Shown here: piece after piece, positions 52,400 through 61,469 of the stretch
Numbering within the stretch: position 1 is the first letter of the stretch
How the letters are laid out: each line of letters begins with the position of its first letter
Source: Anaerotignum sp.
GTDB taxonomy: Bacteria > Bacillota > Clostridia > Lachnospirales > Anaerotignaceae
Length of the DNA: 64,000 bases
Reading direction: 5' to 3'
NCBI RefSeq assembly: GCF_030625865.1
Contig: NZ_DAOUQB010000002.1
Span: 1 to 64,000, forward strand
Notes under the pieces: generated by a model
Told to the model about the DNA's origin: nothing
What the model saw: only the letters and a program-made list of their open reading frames with translations
The model's database searches: none
Position numbers and translations under genes: made by a program

Positions 52400-54343
52400 A
52401 TGCAACGACCGCCCATAGGGGTTAAGAAGAAGCTATTAGTTTTTCTGCTGGGGGCCATGTTTGGCTTTACCTTATTGCTTGGCAGAATTATTTATATTGA
52501 ACTTTTTCGCTCGCAGCAATGGCAGGAACTGGCATATGAGCAGCAGACAAGAGATAGGCTGATTATGCCGAAAAGAGGCAGTATTTTGGATAGAAATGGT
52601 GTAGGAATTGCGTTGACGGAAACAGTAAATGCTGTTAGTGTTATTCCTATACAAGCCAAGGACAAAGAAAAAACTGCATCTTATTTGGCAGAAAAACTGG
52701 ATCTGGATTATGAAACGGTTTTAAAAAAGGTTCAGGAAAACGTTGCCTTGGTGAGAATCAAGACAAAGGTGGACAGTGAGTTGGCGGCGGAAATCCGAAA
52801 GGCAGAAGTTCCCGGTGTAATGGTGGATGAGGATGTTAAGCGGGTGTATCCTTTTTCTGAAATGGCAGCTCAGGTCATTGGATTTGTGGGAAAGGACAAC
52901 CAAGGTATTTTGGGTCTGGAAGCAAAATATGATGATACGTTAGAGGGAAAGCAAGGAAAAATTTTGACGCTTACTGATTCCAGAGGGAATGAGGTAGACA
53001 GCAAACAGGATAGAATTCCTCCGGAAGACGGAAAAAATTTGGTAACCACGATTGATGTTGTAATGCAGCAATATGCGGAACAAACCATTGCAAAGGCGGT
53101 AGAAACCAAGGGCGCTGATCATGGGCTTATTATTGTGCTTAATCCGCAAAATGGTGAAATTTATGCTATGGCAAACTATCCGTTTTTTGATTTGAACGAT
53201 CCTTTCACCATTAATGATGATGACTTGGCAGCAGTTTGGAATACCTTTTCGGAAAAAGAAAGAAACGATTATTTGAATGCTATGTGGCGTAATACGGCCA
53301 TAAATGATACCTACGAGCCCGGGAGCACCTTTAAAATTGTAACATCTGCGGCAGGGCTTGAGGAAGGTGTGGTTACACCGGAAAGCACATTTTACTGCAG
53401 AGGATATTACATAGCCGGCGATAGGCGTATTAAATGCTGGCGTTATCCCCGATCTCACGGTGCAGAAACATTTGTGGAGGGTGTGCAAAACTCATGTAAC
53501 CCTGTTTTCATGGAGGTCGCTGAGCGTTTAGGGGCTGAAAGGTTTCTTAATTATATGAAAAAGTTTGGTTTTGACCAAAAAACAGGAATTGATCTTGCTG
53601 GGGAAGCAGTGGGGATTATCCATAAACTTGAGAATATTGGGCCTGTGGAATTAGCAACTATGAGTTTTGGTCAGTCTTTTCAAATTACACCGTTACAGCT
53701 TTTAAGAGCTGCTTCCTGCATTGTAAATGGAGGGTACTTAGTTACACCCCATTTTGCAAAAGGGATTGCCGATGAAGAAGGTAATTTAATTGAAGAGTAT
53801 CAGTATGATAAAGGGGAACAGGTTATTTCAAAGGAAACCTCTGAAACCATGAAAATGATTCTGGAGAGTGTTGTTGCAGAGGGTACGGGTAGCAAAGCTT
53901 ATATCCCCGGGTACCGTATTGGCGGTAAAACGGCCACCTCAGAAAAATTACCTCGAAAGAGCGGCAAATATATTGCTTCCTTTATGTCCTTTGCACCTGC
54001 GGAAAATCCTCAGGTCATGGCTCTTGTTTTGATTGATGAGCCCCAGGGGGTTTATTATGGTGGTACGGTTGCAGGGCCTGTTATGCAGGAGCTATTGAAA
54101 AATATTTTGCCTTATTTGGGAGTTGAGCCTGAATACAACGAAAAAGAGGCTGAAGAAGCTGCAAAAGAACAGGCTGTCATGCCTGATGTAATTGGTATGA
54201 CGTTACAGGAGGCAAAAAACACGATTCAAAAAGAAGGTCTTACTATGAGTGTTCGTGGAGAAGGGGAAACCGTTCAAAGGCAGTTGCCACCCAGTGGAGA
54301 GACAATAAACAAAGGGACGGAGGTCATTGTTTATTTGGAATAG
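52400..54343 (+). CDS. spoVD: Class B penicillin-binding protein SpoVD with one PASTA domain
   Basis: 647 residues from the ATG at 52400; an in-frame ATG at 52319 would add 27 atypical residues. Membrane anchor ~12-30, MPKRGSILDRNGVGIAL, active-site TYEPGSTFKIVTSAA, SCN in GVQNSCNPVFMEVA, and the third motif KTAT in IGGKTATSEKLPR, where KTG is usual. C-terminal PASTA domain from MPDVIGMTLQEAKN. It is the sporulation-specific cortex transpeptidase in Bacillus, paired with SpoVE. Order pbpB-spoVD-murE matches Bacillus. Confidence 0.9.
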   Translation: MQRPPIGVKKKLLVFLLGAMFGFTLLLGRIIYIELFRSQQWQELAYEQQTRDRLIMPKRGSILDRNGVGIALTETVNAVSVIPIQAKDKEKTASYLAEKLDLDYETVLKKVQENVALVRIKTKVDSELAAEIRKAEVPGVMVDEDVKRVYPFSEMAAQVIGFVGKDNQGILGLEAKYDDTLEGKQGKILTLTDSRGNEVDSKQDRIPPEDGKNLVTTIDVVMQQYAEQTIAKAVETKGADHGLIIVLNPQNGEIYAMANYPFFDLNDPFTINDDDLAAVWNTFSEKERNDYLNAMWRNTAINDTYEPGSTFKIVTSAAGLEEGVVTPESTFYCRGYYIAGDRRIKCWRYPRSHGAETFVEGVQNSCNPVFMEVAERLGAERFLNYMKKFGFDQKTGIDLAGEAVGIIHKLENIGPVELATMSFGQSFQITPLQLLRAASCIVNGGYLVTPHFAKGIADEEGNLIEEYQYDKGEQVISKETSETMKMILESVVAEGTGSKAYIPGYRIGGKTATSEKLPRKSGKYIASFMSFAPAENPQVMALVLIDEPQGVYYGGTVAGPVMQELLKNILPYLGVEPEYNEKEAEEAAKEQAVMPDVIGMTLQEAKNTIQKEGLTMSVRGEGETVQRQLPPSGETINKGTEVIVYLE

Positions 54344-54395
54344 ATTAACAAAAAAAGAAGTGTTTGTTATATTGACGATTTACAGATAAAAAAAT

Positions 54396-54424
54396 TTGGT
54401 AGTAAAGCGTAAATGTGGTATACT
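54396..54424 (+). promoter_or_regulatory. Promoter of the murE unit
   Basis: TTGGTA, 17 bp, TATACT with an extended -10 TG. It gives a leader of about 270 nt before murE. Confidence 0.6.
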
Positions 54425-54459
54425 TTTTCCAGAATATTTTTGGTAACTTCTATAGCATT

Positions 54460-54521
54460 CTTCCTTGCGGATTTATTGCATTTTATGTATTCGATAAAAT
54501 ACATGTTTTCCCGCAAGGAAG
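54460..54521 (+). repeat. Large hairpin in the murE leader
   Basis: Perfect 11-bp arms CTTCCTTGCGG and CCGCAAGGAAG enclose a smaller AT stem. It lacks a U-tract. The rest of the 54344-54701 spacer shows nothing else I can name. Confidence 0.65.
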
Positions 54522-54701
54522 GCTGCTTGTCAGAGGTTATTTACATCTAATACCAAAGAGAGGTATGCATGAATACAAAAAGGGTTGTAATCACTGTTTA
54601 TTATGAGTAAAATGATTGAGTGATTTTTACCGTTTGTTGGATGTTTTCAGAAATAAAAGCTGAAAACTTCGATTTGTAGTTAACAAAAGGAGGAAACAGC
54701 C

Positions 54702-56156
54702 ATGGAATTGAAAAAGCTGTTAAAAGGGGTCACCTACGAGATGTTGCAAGGAAATCCCGCCATGGAAGTGAAAAAGATTGAGTATGACTCCCGAAAGATA
54801 ATAGAGGGAGATGTTTTTGTGTGTATTACAGGATTTCAAAGGGACGGGCACAAATTTGCGGCGCAGGCGGTAGAAAGTGGTGCTATTGCTTTGATTTGTG
54901 AGTATATGCCCGAGGAAATCAATGAGAATGTTACGGTTATACAAGTGGAAAATACCCGTGAGGTTTTGCCTCTTTTGGCGGTGAATTTTTTTGATGCGCC
55001 GTCTTCAAAAATGCATGTTGTAGGTGTTACCGGAACAAATGGAAAAACGACAACCACATATTTGATTAAATCCGTATTAGATCATTTTGGGAAAAAAGTT
55101 GGCGTAGTAGGAACCATAGAAAACCGCATTGGTGATAAAGTGATTCATACGGAGCGAACCACTCCGGAATCCAAAGAATTGCAGGAACTGTTGCATACCA
55201 TGGTAAATGAGGAGGTTACTCATGTGGTAATGGAGGTCTCTTCCCATTCTTTGGATTTACACAGGGTCGATGGGATTCAGTATGAGATTGGGATTTTTAC
55301 AAATCTTACCCAAGATCACTTGGATTATCATAAGACAATGGAAAAATACAAGGAAGCGAAGTCCAAACTATTTGAACGGACAAAAAAAAGCGTAATCAAT
55401 TTAGATGATCCAGCCGGTGCTTTTATGAAGGAGAAGGCAAGGGGGCAAGTGTTAACTTTTGCTGTTGAAGCACAAGCTGATTTGAGGGCGAAGGATATTG
55501 TAATTTCGGCTCAAGGTACAGATTTTTCTTTGACTTGGAATAGGAAGGAATATGATGTGCATTTAAGTACACCTGGAAGGTTTAGTGTTTACAACGCCTT
55601 GGGGGCTATTGGTGCCTGTTTGTTATTAGAAATTCCTATGGAAGATATTGTGAGCGGCTTGGAAGAAAACCGCGGCGTGGCAGGACGCTTTCAGACTGTT
55701 CGCAGCAAAAAAGGGTATCAAGCCGTTGTGGATTATGCCCATACACCCGATGGCTTAGACAATATTTTAAAAACTGCAGGGGAATTTGCCAAGGGACGCA
55801 TTATTACAATTTTTGGCTGTGGCGGCGACAGAGATAAAACGAAACGACCTATTATGGGAGAAATTGCAGGCAATGGTTCAGACTATTGTATCATTACTTC
55901 CGATAACCCCAGAACGGAAGAACCTTTGACCATTTTAAATGAAGTAGAGATAGGAATGAAAAAAACCCAATGTCCATATGTAAAAATTGCTGACAGAAGA
56001 GAAGCAATTATAGAAGGGGCGAAGATGGCAAAGGCAGGCGATGTGATTATCATTGCAGGAAAGGGACATGAAAATTATCAGATTTTTAAAGATGGTACCA
56101 TTCACTTTGACGATATGGAAGAAATACGAAAGGCTTTTGGTGAGGATTGCATATGA
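54702..56156 (+). CDS. murE: UDP-MurNAc-L-Ala-D-Glu: meso-diaminopimelate ligase
   Basis: 484 residues. ATP loop VTGTNGKTTTTYLIKS, VMEVSSHSLDLHRVDG, and DNPRTEEP, the motif associated with meso-DAP specificity. It adds the third residue of the peptidoglycan stem peptide. The start follows AAGGAGGAAACAGCC. Its stop overlaps murF (ATGA). Confidence 0.96.
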   Translation: MELKKLLKGVTYEMLQGNPAMEVKKIEYDSRKIIEGDVFVCITGFQRDGHKFAAQAVESGAIALICEYMPEEINENVTVIQVENTREVLPLLAVNFFDAPSSKMHVVGVTGTNGKTTTTYLIKSVLDHFGKKVGVVGTIENRIGDKVIHTERTTPESKELQELLHTMVNEEVTHVVMEVSSHSLDLHRVDGIQYEIGIFTNLTQDHLDYHKTMEKYKEAKSKLFERTKKSVINLDDPAGAFMKEKARGQVLTFAVEAQADLRAKDIVISAQGTDFSLTWNRKEYDVHLSTPGRFSVYNALGAIGACLLLEIPMEDIVSGLEENRGVAGRFQTVRSKKGYQAVVDYAHTPDGLDNILKTAGEFAKGRIITIFGCGGDRDKTKRPIMGEIAGNGSDYCIITSDNPRTEEPLTILNEVEIGMKKTQCPYVKIADRREAIIEGAKMAKAGDVIIIAGKGHENYQIFKDGTIHFDDMEEIRKAFGEDCI

Positions 56157-57538
56157 AAAAAATGACCATTCGAGAAATAATTCAAGCTACAGATGCAAAA
56201 GTAATTGCTGTTGATGAGCTGGATGAGATTTTGGAAAAGAATATTTCTCATATTACTCAGGATTCCAGAGAGGTTAACAAGGACAGTTTGTTTTTTGCAA
56301 TACAGGGAGAGCGTTTAGATGGACATCAGTTTGTGGCGGAGTGCTTTGAAAAGGGTGTTGCTGCTTGTTTATCCTCAAAGGTGATTGCACCGAAAAAGGG
56401 TAGTGTCTTGCTTTTGGTTCCTGATGTGAAAAAGGCTTTGTTAAAATTGGCGGCACATTATAGGAATAAATTCAAGATACCTTTTATTGGAATAACCGGC
56501 AGCGTTGGTAAAACAACAACAAAGGATATGGTTGCATCGGTTTTAGCCCAAAAGTATGATGTTCTTTGGACCCAAGGCAATTATAACAATGACATTGGTG
56601 TTCCGTTAACACTATTTCGATTGGAAGACCATCATCAAATTGCAGTAATTGAAATGGGAATGAATCATTTTGGAGAAATTCACGCTTTGGCAGAGGTGGT
56701 TCGCCCCCAATTGGGGTTGATTTCCAATGTAGGGGTTGCTCATATTGAATATTTAGGCAGCAGAGAAGGAATTTTGAAGGCAAAATGCGAAATGTTTGAT
56801 TTTATGCCCCAAGATGGTGTGGCAATTTTAAATGCTGATAATGACATGCTCGTTACTTTAGACGAGAAACTTCATCAAAAGCTGCGCTGGTTTGGTGTGG
56901 AAAATAAAAAAGATGTTTATGCTGAAAATCTTGAATTATTGGGTATGGAAAAAACAAAATGCTGTGTGCATACACCTGCAGGCTCCTTTGATGTTCTCGT
57001 GCCTATGCCAGGGGAGCATATGGTTTTGAATGCGCTTTCTGCTGTGGCAGTGGGGCTTGAAATGGGGCTTACCCTTGAAGAAATGAAGGCGGGAATTGAA
57101 AACTTTGTACCAACGAAAAATAGAATGAACATTATGAAGCTTGACAACGGAACAACAGTTTTAAACGATGTTTATAACGCAAATCCTGTATCTATGAAAG
57201 CGTCATTGGATATTCTTGCAAATGCTGATGGGCGTAAGGTGGCCATTTTAGGGTTTATGGGTGAGCTTGGGGAATATGCCACCGAAATGCATGAAGAGGT
57301 TGGCGTATATGCCGCTGAAAAAGGGGTTGAACTTCTTTTTTGCATCGGCAAATTTAGTGAGTACATGGAGCAGGGGGCAAAAAACAAGGGAATAAAAGAA
57401 ATTCATCGTTATGACAGTCAGGAAGATTTCTGGAATCATGGACTGGAATTGCTGAATAAGGGAGATAGCATTTTGGTGAAGGCATCCAGAAGTATGGCGT
57501 TGGAAAAAACCGTAGAGAAAATACAGGGAGTGAACTAA
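56153..57538 (+). CDS. murF: UDP-MurNAc-tripeptide: D-Ala-D-Ala ligase
   Basis: 461 residues from the ATG at 56153 (GAGG SD within murE). ATP loop GITGSVGKTTTKDMVASVL, YNNDIGVPLTLF, and VLNDVYNANPVSMKASLD are MurF signatures. It completes the pentapeptide precursor in the cytoplasm. Confidence 0.96.
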   Translation: MKKMTIREIIQATDAKVIAVDELDEILEKNISHITQDSREVNKDSLFFAIQGERLDGHQFVAECFEKGVAACLSSKVIAPKKGSVLLLVPDVKKALLKLAAHYRNKFKIPFIGITGSVGKTTTKDMVASVLAQKYDVLWTQGNYNNDIGVPLTLFRLEDHHQIAVIEMGMNHFGEIHALAEVVRPQLGLISNVGVAHIEYLGSREGILKAKCEMFDFMPQDGVAILNADNDMLVTLDEKLHQKLRWFGVENKKDVYAENLELLGMEKTKCCVHTPAGSFDVLVPMPGEHMVLNALSAVAVGLEMGLTLEEMKAGIENFVPTKNRMNIMKLDNGTTVLNDVYNANPVSMKASLDILANADGRKVAILGFMGELGEYATEMHEEVGVYAAEKGVELLFCIGKFSEYMEQGAKNKGIKEIHRYDSQEDFWNHGLELLNKGDSILVKASRSMALEKTVEKIQGVN

Positions 57539-57539
57539 A

Positions 57540-58526
57540 GTGGGATCTTTGGAACAGGCAGTATATGCGATCATTATTTCTTTTGTGGTGGGGGTTATCC
57601 TTTGTCCCGTTATGATTCCAATGCTGCATAGATTAAAATTTGGACAAAACGTAAGGGATGATGGCCCTCAAAGCCATTTACAAAAACAAGGCACACCCAC
57701 CATGGGAGGGATTGCATTTTTAATCGCTTTTGCAGTGGCTGCCGCCTTTTTCATGAAAGGAAATAAAGATGGCACGGTAATTCTTTTGGTAACGGTTTGC
57801 TACGGAATTATCGGATTTTTGGATGATTATATCAAGGTTGTGAAAAAGCGTTCCTTGGGGCTTCGGGCAATGCAGAAGATCCTGCTTCAGCTGATTGTGA
57901 CAGGTGCTTTTTGCTGGTATATCTTTCAAAGTGGCATTGGTACAGCAGTTTATATTCCTTTTGGGAACGGTGTAACCATAGACTTGGGAATCCTTTTTAT
58001 TCCATTTTTATTTATTGCTGTTTTGGGAACGGTAAACGGAGTCAATTTGACCGATGGTTTGGATGGCTTGGCAGGTGGCGTAACACTGATTGTAGCAGCT
58101 TTTTTTGCTGTGGTTGCTTGGGCATCCGGCAGTACCGTTGCACCTGTTTGCGGCGCGATTGTTGGTGGCTTACTTGCCTTTTTGATTTTTAATTCATATC
58201 CGGCAAAAGTTTTTATGGGTGATACCGGTTCTCTTGCTTTGGGTGGATTTATTGCATCTACGGCTTTCATTTTAAAAATGCCCATTTTTATTCTGATTGT
58301 AGGGTTTATTTATCTTTTAGAATCAATCAGTACAATGTTGCAGGTGGGCTTTTTTAAACTGACAAAGCGCAAATATGGTGCAGGTAAGAGACTATTTAAA
58401 ATGGCACCGTTTCATCATCATCTGGAGCAGAGTGGATGGAGAGAAACGAAGGTTGTTACATTGTTTTATGTTGCAACAGCCATGCTATGTTTGATAGGAT
58501 TTTTAGGCTGCAAGAATATTTTTTAA
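57540..58526 (+). CDS. mraY: Phospho-N-acetylmuramoyl-pentapeptide transferase MraY
   Basis: 328 residues from a GTG at 57540 with GGGAGTGA as SD, one base after the murF stop. About ten membrane helices; FLDDYIKVVKKRSLGL, NLTDGLDGLAGG, and the HHH motif in FKMAPFHHHLEQSGW. It loads the pentapeptide onto undecaprenyl phosphate to give lipid I. Confidence 0.97.
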   Translation: MGSLEQAVYAIIISFVVGVILCPVMIPMLHRLKFGQNVRDDGPQSHLQKQGTPTMGGIAFLIAFAVAAAFFMKGNKDGTVILLVTVCYGIIGFLDDYIKVVKKRSLGLRAMQKILLQLIVTGAFCWYIFQSGIGTAVYIPFGNGVTIDLGILFIPFLFIAVLGTVNGVNLTDGLDGLAGGVTLIVAAFFAVVAWASGSTVAPVCGAIVGGLLAFLIFNSYPAKVFMGDTGSLALGGFIASTAFILKMPIFILIVGFIYLLESISTMLQVGFFKLTKRKYGAGKRLFKMAPFHHHLEQSGWRETKVVTLFYVATAMLCLIGFLGCKNIF

Positions 58527-58626
58527 GTTTTTTTGTTAGCGAAACAACCGTTATTGCATAATTTAATTATTTGTTATGGTTTTTCAGCTGTTTTTAGGCT
58601 GCAAAACTCACGGAAAGAAGGAATAT

Positions 58627-59985
58627 ATGTTGAGTTATAAGGACAAAAGGGTTTTGGTTTGCGGTATGGCCAAAAGTGGTGTTTCTGCTGCCAAACTTTT
58701 GAATACAATGGGCGCAAGGGTAACATTACAGGATATGAAAAAGCGTGAGGAAGTAAAAGACCCTCAGCTTTTAGAGGACGAAGGAATTTCATTGTTTTTA
58801 GGATCAAACCCTTGTGATATTGTTTTGGAGCAGGACTTGGTTGTGCTAAGTCCAGGGATTCCCTGTGATCTTCCATTTATTCTAAAGGCAGAGGAGAGGG
58901 GGATACCTGTAGTTAGCGAAGTTGAATTGGCGTACTGTTTCACCCCTTGCCCTGTGACTGCAATTACGGGAACAAATGGTAAAACCACTACAACCACCCT
59001 TGTGGGAGAGATTATGAAGGCAGTAAAACCGAATACAGCAGTGGTAGGTAATATTGGCGTTTCTTATAGTGGGGAAGTTGACCGGCTATCGGAAGATGAT
59101 TGGGTAGTGGCTGAAATCAGCAGCTTTCAGATGGAGAAGGCGAAAACCTTTCGTCCACATATCAGTGCAGTTTTGAATATTTCCCCGGATCACTTAAATC
59201 GTCATAAAACCATGGAAAATTACATTGCTATGAAAGAGCGTGTTTTTATAAATCAGGAGGAAGGCGATTTTTGTATTCTGAATTACAGCGATGAGGTTTG
59301 TTGTAAGATGGCAGAAAAAACAAAGGCGAAGGTATTCTTTTTTAGCAGCAAAGAACCTTTAGATGAAGGGATTTATCTGGAAGGAGATATGATTCATTTT
59401 CGCTGGGACGGAATGGACGAAGATTTAATTTCTATTCATGACCTCCAAGTTTTAGGGGTGCATAACTATGAAAATGTTATGGCGGCATCGGCTATGGCAA
59501 TTGCTGCAAAGGTGCCTATAGATATAATCTGCAGTGTTTTGAAAAATTTTTCCGGTGTTGCCCATAGAATTGAGTATGTTACCACGGTTGACGGCGTAGA
59601 TTATTATAATGACTCAAAAGGAACAAATACGGATGCCTCTATTCGGGCGGTGCTTGCCATGAAAAAACCCATTATACTAATTGGCGGGGGCTATGACAAA
59701 GGGGTATCCTTTGACGAATGGACGAAGCTTTTTAAGGGCAGAGTAAAGCATCTTGTTTTGATAGGGGTTACTGCCCAGCAGATTAAGGAATCTGCTGAAA
59801 AATTTGGATTTCAGAACATATCTATTTGCCAAACGTTTGAAGAGGCCGTATGCCTTTGCAAGGAAAAGGCAGAAACGGGAGATTGTGTTTTGCTCTCACC
59901 CGCTTGTGCAAGCTGGGGAATGTTTGATAACTATGAACAGCGTGGCGATATGTTTAAAGAACAGGTGAGGGGATTTATAAAATAG
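58627..59985 (+). CDS. murD: UDP-MurNAc-L-alanine: D-glutamate ligase
   Basis: 452 residues from the ATG at 58627 (AAGGA SD); an upstream in-frame start is unsupported. VLVCGMAKSGVSAAKLL, ATP loop AITGTNGKTTTTTLVG, ISSFQMEKAKTFRPHISAVL split motif and DSKGTNTDASIRAV. It adds D-Glu to UDP-MurNAc-L-Ala. 100 bp separate it from mraY. Confidence 0.96.
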   Translation: MLSYKDKRVLVCGMAKSGVSAAKLLNTMGARVTLQDMKKREEVKDPQLLEDEGISLFLGSNPCDIVLEQDLVVLSPGIPCDLPFILKAEERGIPVVSEVELAYCFTPCPVTAITGTNGKTTTTTLVGEIMKAVKPNTAVVGNIGVSYSGEVDRLSEDDWVVAEISSFQMEKAKTFRPHISAVLNISPDHLNRHKTMENYIAMKERVFINQEEGDFCILNYSDEVCCKMAEKTKAKVFFFSSKEPLDEGIYLEGDMIHFRWDGMDEDLISIHDLQVLGVHNYENVMAASAMAIAAKVPIDIICSVLKNFSGVAHRIEYVTTVDGVDYYNDSKGTNTDASIRAVLAMKKPIILIGGGYDKGVSFDEWTKLFKGRVKHLVLIGVTAQQIKESAEKFGFQNISICQTFEEAVCLCKEKAETGDCVLLSPACASWGMFDNYEQRGDMFKEQVRGFIK

Positions 59986-60019
59986 AATGGGCCAATGTTT
60001 TGAAAGGCAAGATTACCAA

Positions 60020-60178
60020 TAAGGATAGGTTTTCCGAAGGAGAACAGGGGGGATTCCCCTGGAAAACAGAAATTTTTCAAAAGTGGGTCAAGGGATGAAA
60101 TCCCTTGTGGAGTTGAGGCAGAGCTTCAAGGTCTTTAGATCTTAAAAATTTTGAGCATAGTTTTCAAGCCCTTATTTA
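60020..60178. repeat. Hairpin-dense intergenic sequence between murD and spoVE
   Basis: Four stems in a row: GTTTTCC/GGAAAAC enclosing AGGGGGGATTCCCCT; AAGGGATGAAATCCCTT; AAGGTCTTTAGATCTT; CTTAAAA../..TTTTCAAG. It has the look of a dispersed repeat (REP/BOX type) but no second copy is in the window. Confidence 0.5.
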
Positions 60179-60203
60179 AAATCCAAATGAACGGAGTGAG
60201 GAA

Positions 60204-61343
60204 ATGGGAAGAGTGAATAGCCACAGAAAGGCACCAAAAGCAAGAGGAAAACGAATTAAGCCCGATTCCTTTGACTTTACGGTTCTGTTCGTGGTGTTGA
60301 CGCTGATGTTGTTTGGCGTTGTAATGATTTTCAGTGCCAGCTACTATACAACGATGACCAGCGCAAAATATAAATATGATATGTTCTATTTTCTGAAACG
60401 TCAAAGTGTTTGGGTGGTATTAGGTACTGTGGCAATGGTTTTTGTTATGAATATACCCTATAATTTTTGGCGTCGATTTTCTTTAATAGCATACTGGCTT
60501 TCCAATTTCTTCTTACTGCTTTTGCCCTTTATCGGTATCGAGGCGGGTGGACAGAAACGTTGGCTTGGGGTAGGAATGCTTCAGTTCCAGCCTTCAGAGT
60601 TTACAAAGCTTGCATTGGTGCTTTTTTTATCCCATTATATTGTAAATCACAGGCAGGATTTGGGGAATATTAAAGGGTTCTTTAGAGCCTTGGTGGTTTT
60701 GGCAATCCCTGTAGGGTTGATTGCTATTTCTAACTTTTCGTCGGCATTATTGATTCTATTGATGGGGCTCACTATGTTATTTATTGGTAGCCCTAAAATT
60801 TGGTACTTTGTTGCGGGGGCAGCAGCCCTTATTCCTGCCGGTGCACTTGCCGTTATATTATTTCCTTATCGACTAAACCGAATCAAAATTTGGCTGAATC
60901 CTTGGTCAGATCCGATTAATAAAGGTTTTCAAACCATTCAAGGGCTTTATGCGGTAGCTTCCGGAGGAATTTTTGGATTAGGGCTTGGGCAAAGTCGTCA
61001 GAAAACCTTTGTTCCCGAATCCCATAATGATATTATCTTTGCAATTATTTGTGAAGAATTAGGGATTATCGGAGCAGCACTCATCATTATACTGTTTGCA
61101 GTTTTGATTTGGAGAGGGATTAAAATTGCTATGGCTGCAAAAGATACATATGGTACACTAATGGCTACGGGAATTACCTCGGTTATTGCATTTCAGGCAA
61201 TTATTAATATTGGGGTAGTTACAAATACTATTCCCAATACTGGCCAGCCTTTACCTTTTGTTAGCTATGGTGGCACCTCACTTTTGTTTTTAACAATTAT
61301 GATTGGGCTTCTTTTGAACATTTCAAGGTATCAAAAGGAATAA
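60204..61343 (+). CDS. spoVE: SEDS-family peptidoglycan polymerase (SpoVE/FtsW)
   Basis: 379 residues with about ten membrane helices after a basic N-terminus. Signature: GLGLGQSRQKTFVPESHNDI and IGVVTNTIPNTGQPLPFVSY followed by GGTSLL. It polymerises lipid II at septum or spore cortex together with a class B PBP. The position after murD matches spoVE of Bacillus; whether it serves vegetative division (FtsW), cortex synthesis or both is not decidable here. murG, murB and divIB do not follow. Confidence 0.92.
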   Translation: MGRVNSHRKAPKARGKRIKPDSFDFTVLFVVLTLMLFGVVMIFSASYYTTMTSAKYKYDMFYFLKRQSVWVVLGTVAMVFVMNIPYNFWRRFSLIAYWLSNFFLLLLPFIGIEAGGQKRWLGVGMLQFQPSEFTKLALVLFLSHYIVNHRQDLGNIKGFFRALVVLAIPVGLIAISNFSSALLILLMGLTMLFIGSPKIWYFVAGAAALIPAGALAVILFPYRLNRIKIWLNPWSDPINKGFQTIQGLYAVASGGIFGLGLGQSRQKTFVPESHNDIIFAIICEELGIIGAALIIILFAVLIWRGIKIAMAAKDTYGTLMATGITSVIAFQAIINIGVVTNTIPNTGQPLPFVSYGGTSLLFLTIMIGLLLNISRYQKE

Positions 61344-61350
61344 AATAAAG

Positions 61351-61392
61351 AACAGCACAGTATTTCCATGGAATGGACTGTGCTGTTTTTGT
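61351..61392. terminator. Intrinsic terminator of the dcw cluster segment
   Basis: AACAGCACAGT and ACTGTGCTGTT, 15-nt loop, T-run. It marks the end of the cluster before the minus-strand CheW gene. Confidence 0.9.
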
Positions 61393-61469
61393 TTTTAAAT
61401 ATGTATCATAACGTTTTTTCAAAAGAAGAAACTAATCTATTTGATAAAGCACGACGATGTCTTTATGAA

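Noticed and set aside
54415-54606. 63-codon open frame in the murE leader
   Set aside because: It is read through a perfect hairpin, has no SD, and the peptide resembles nothing I know.
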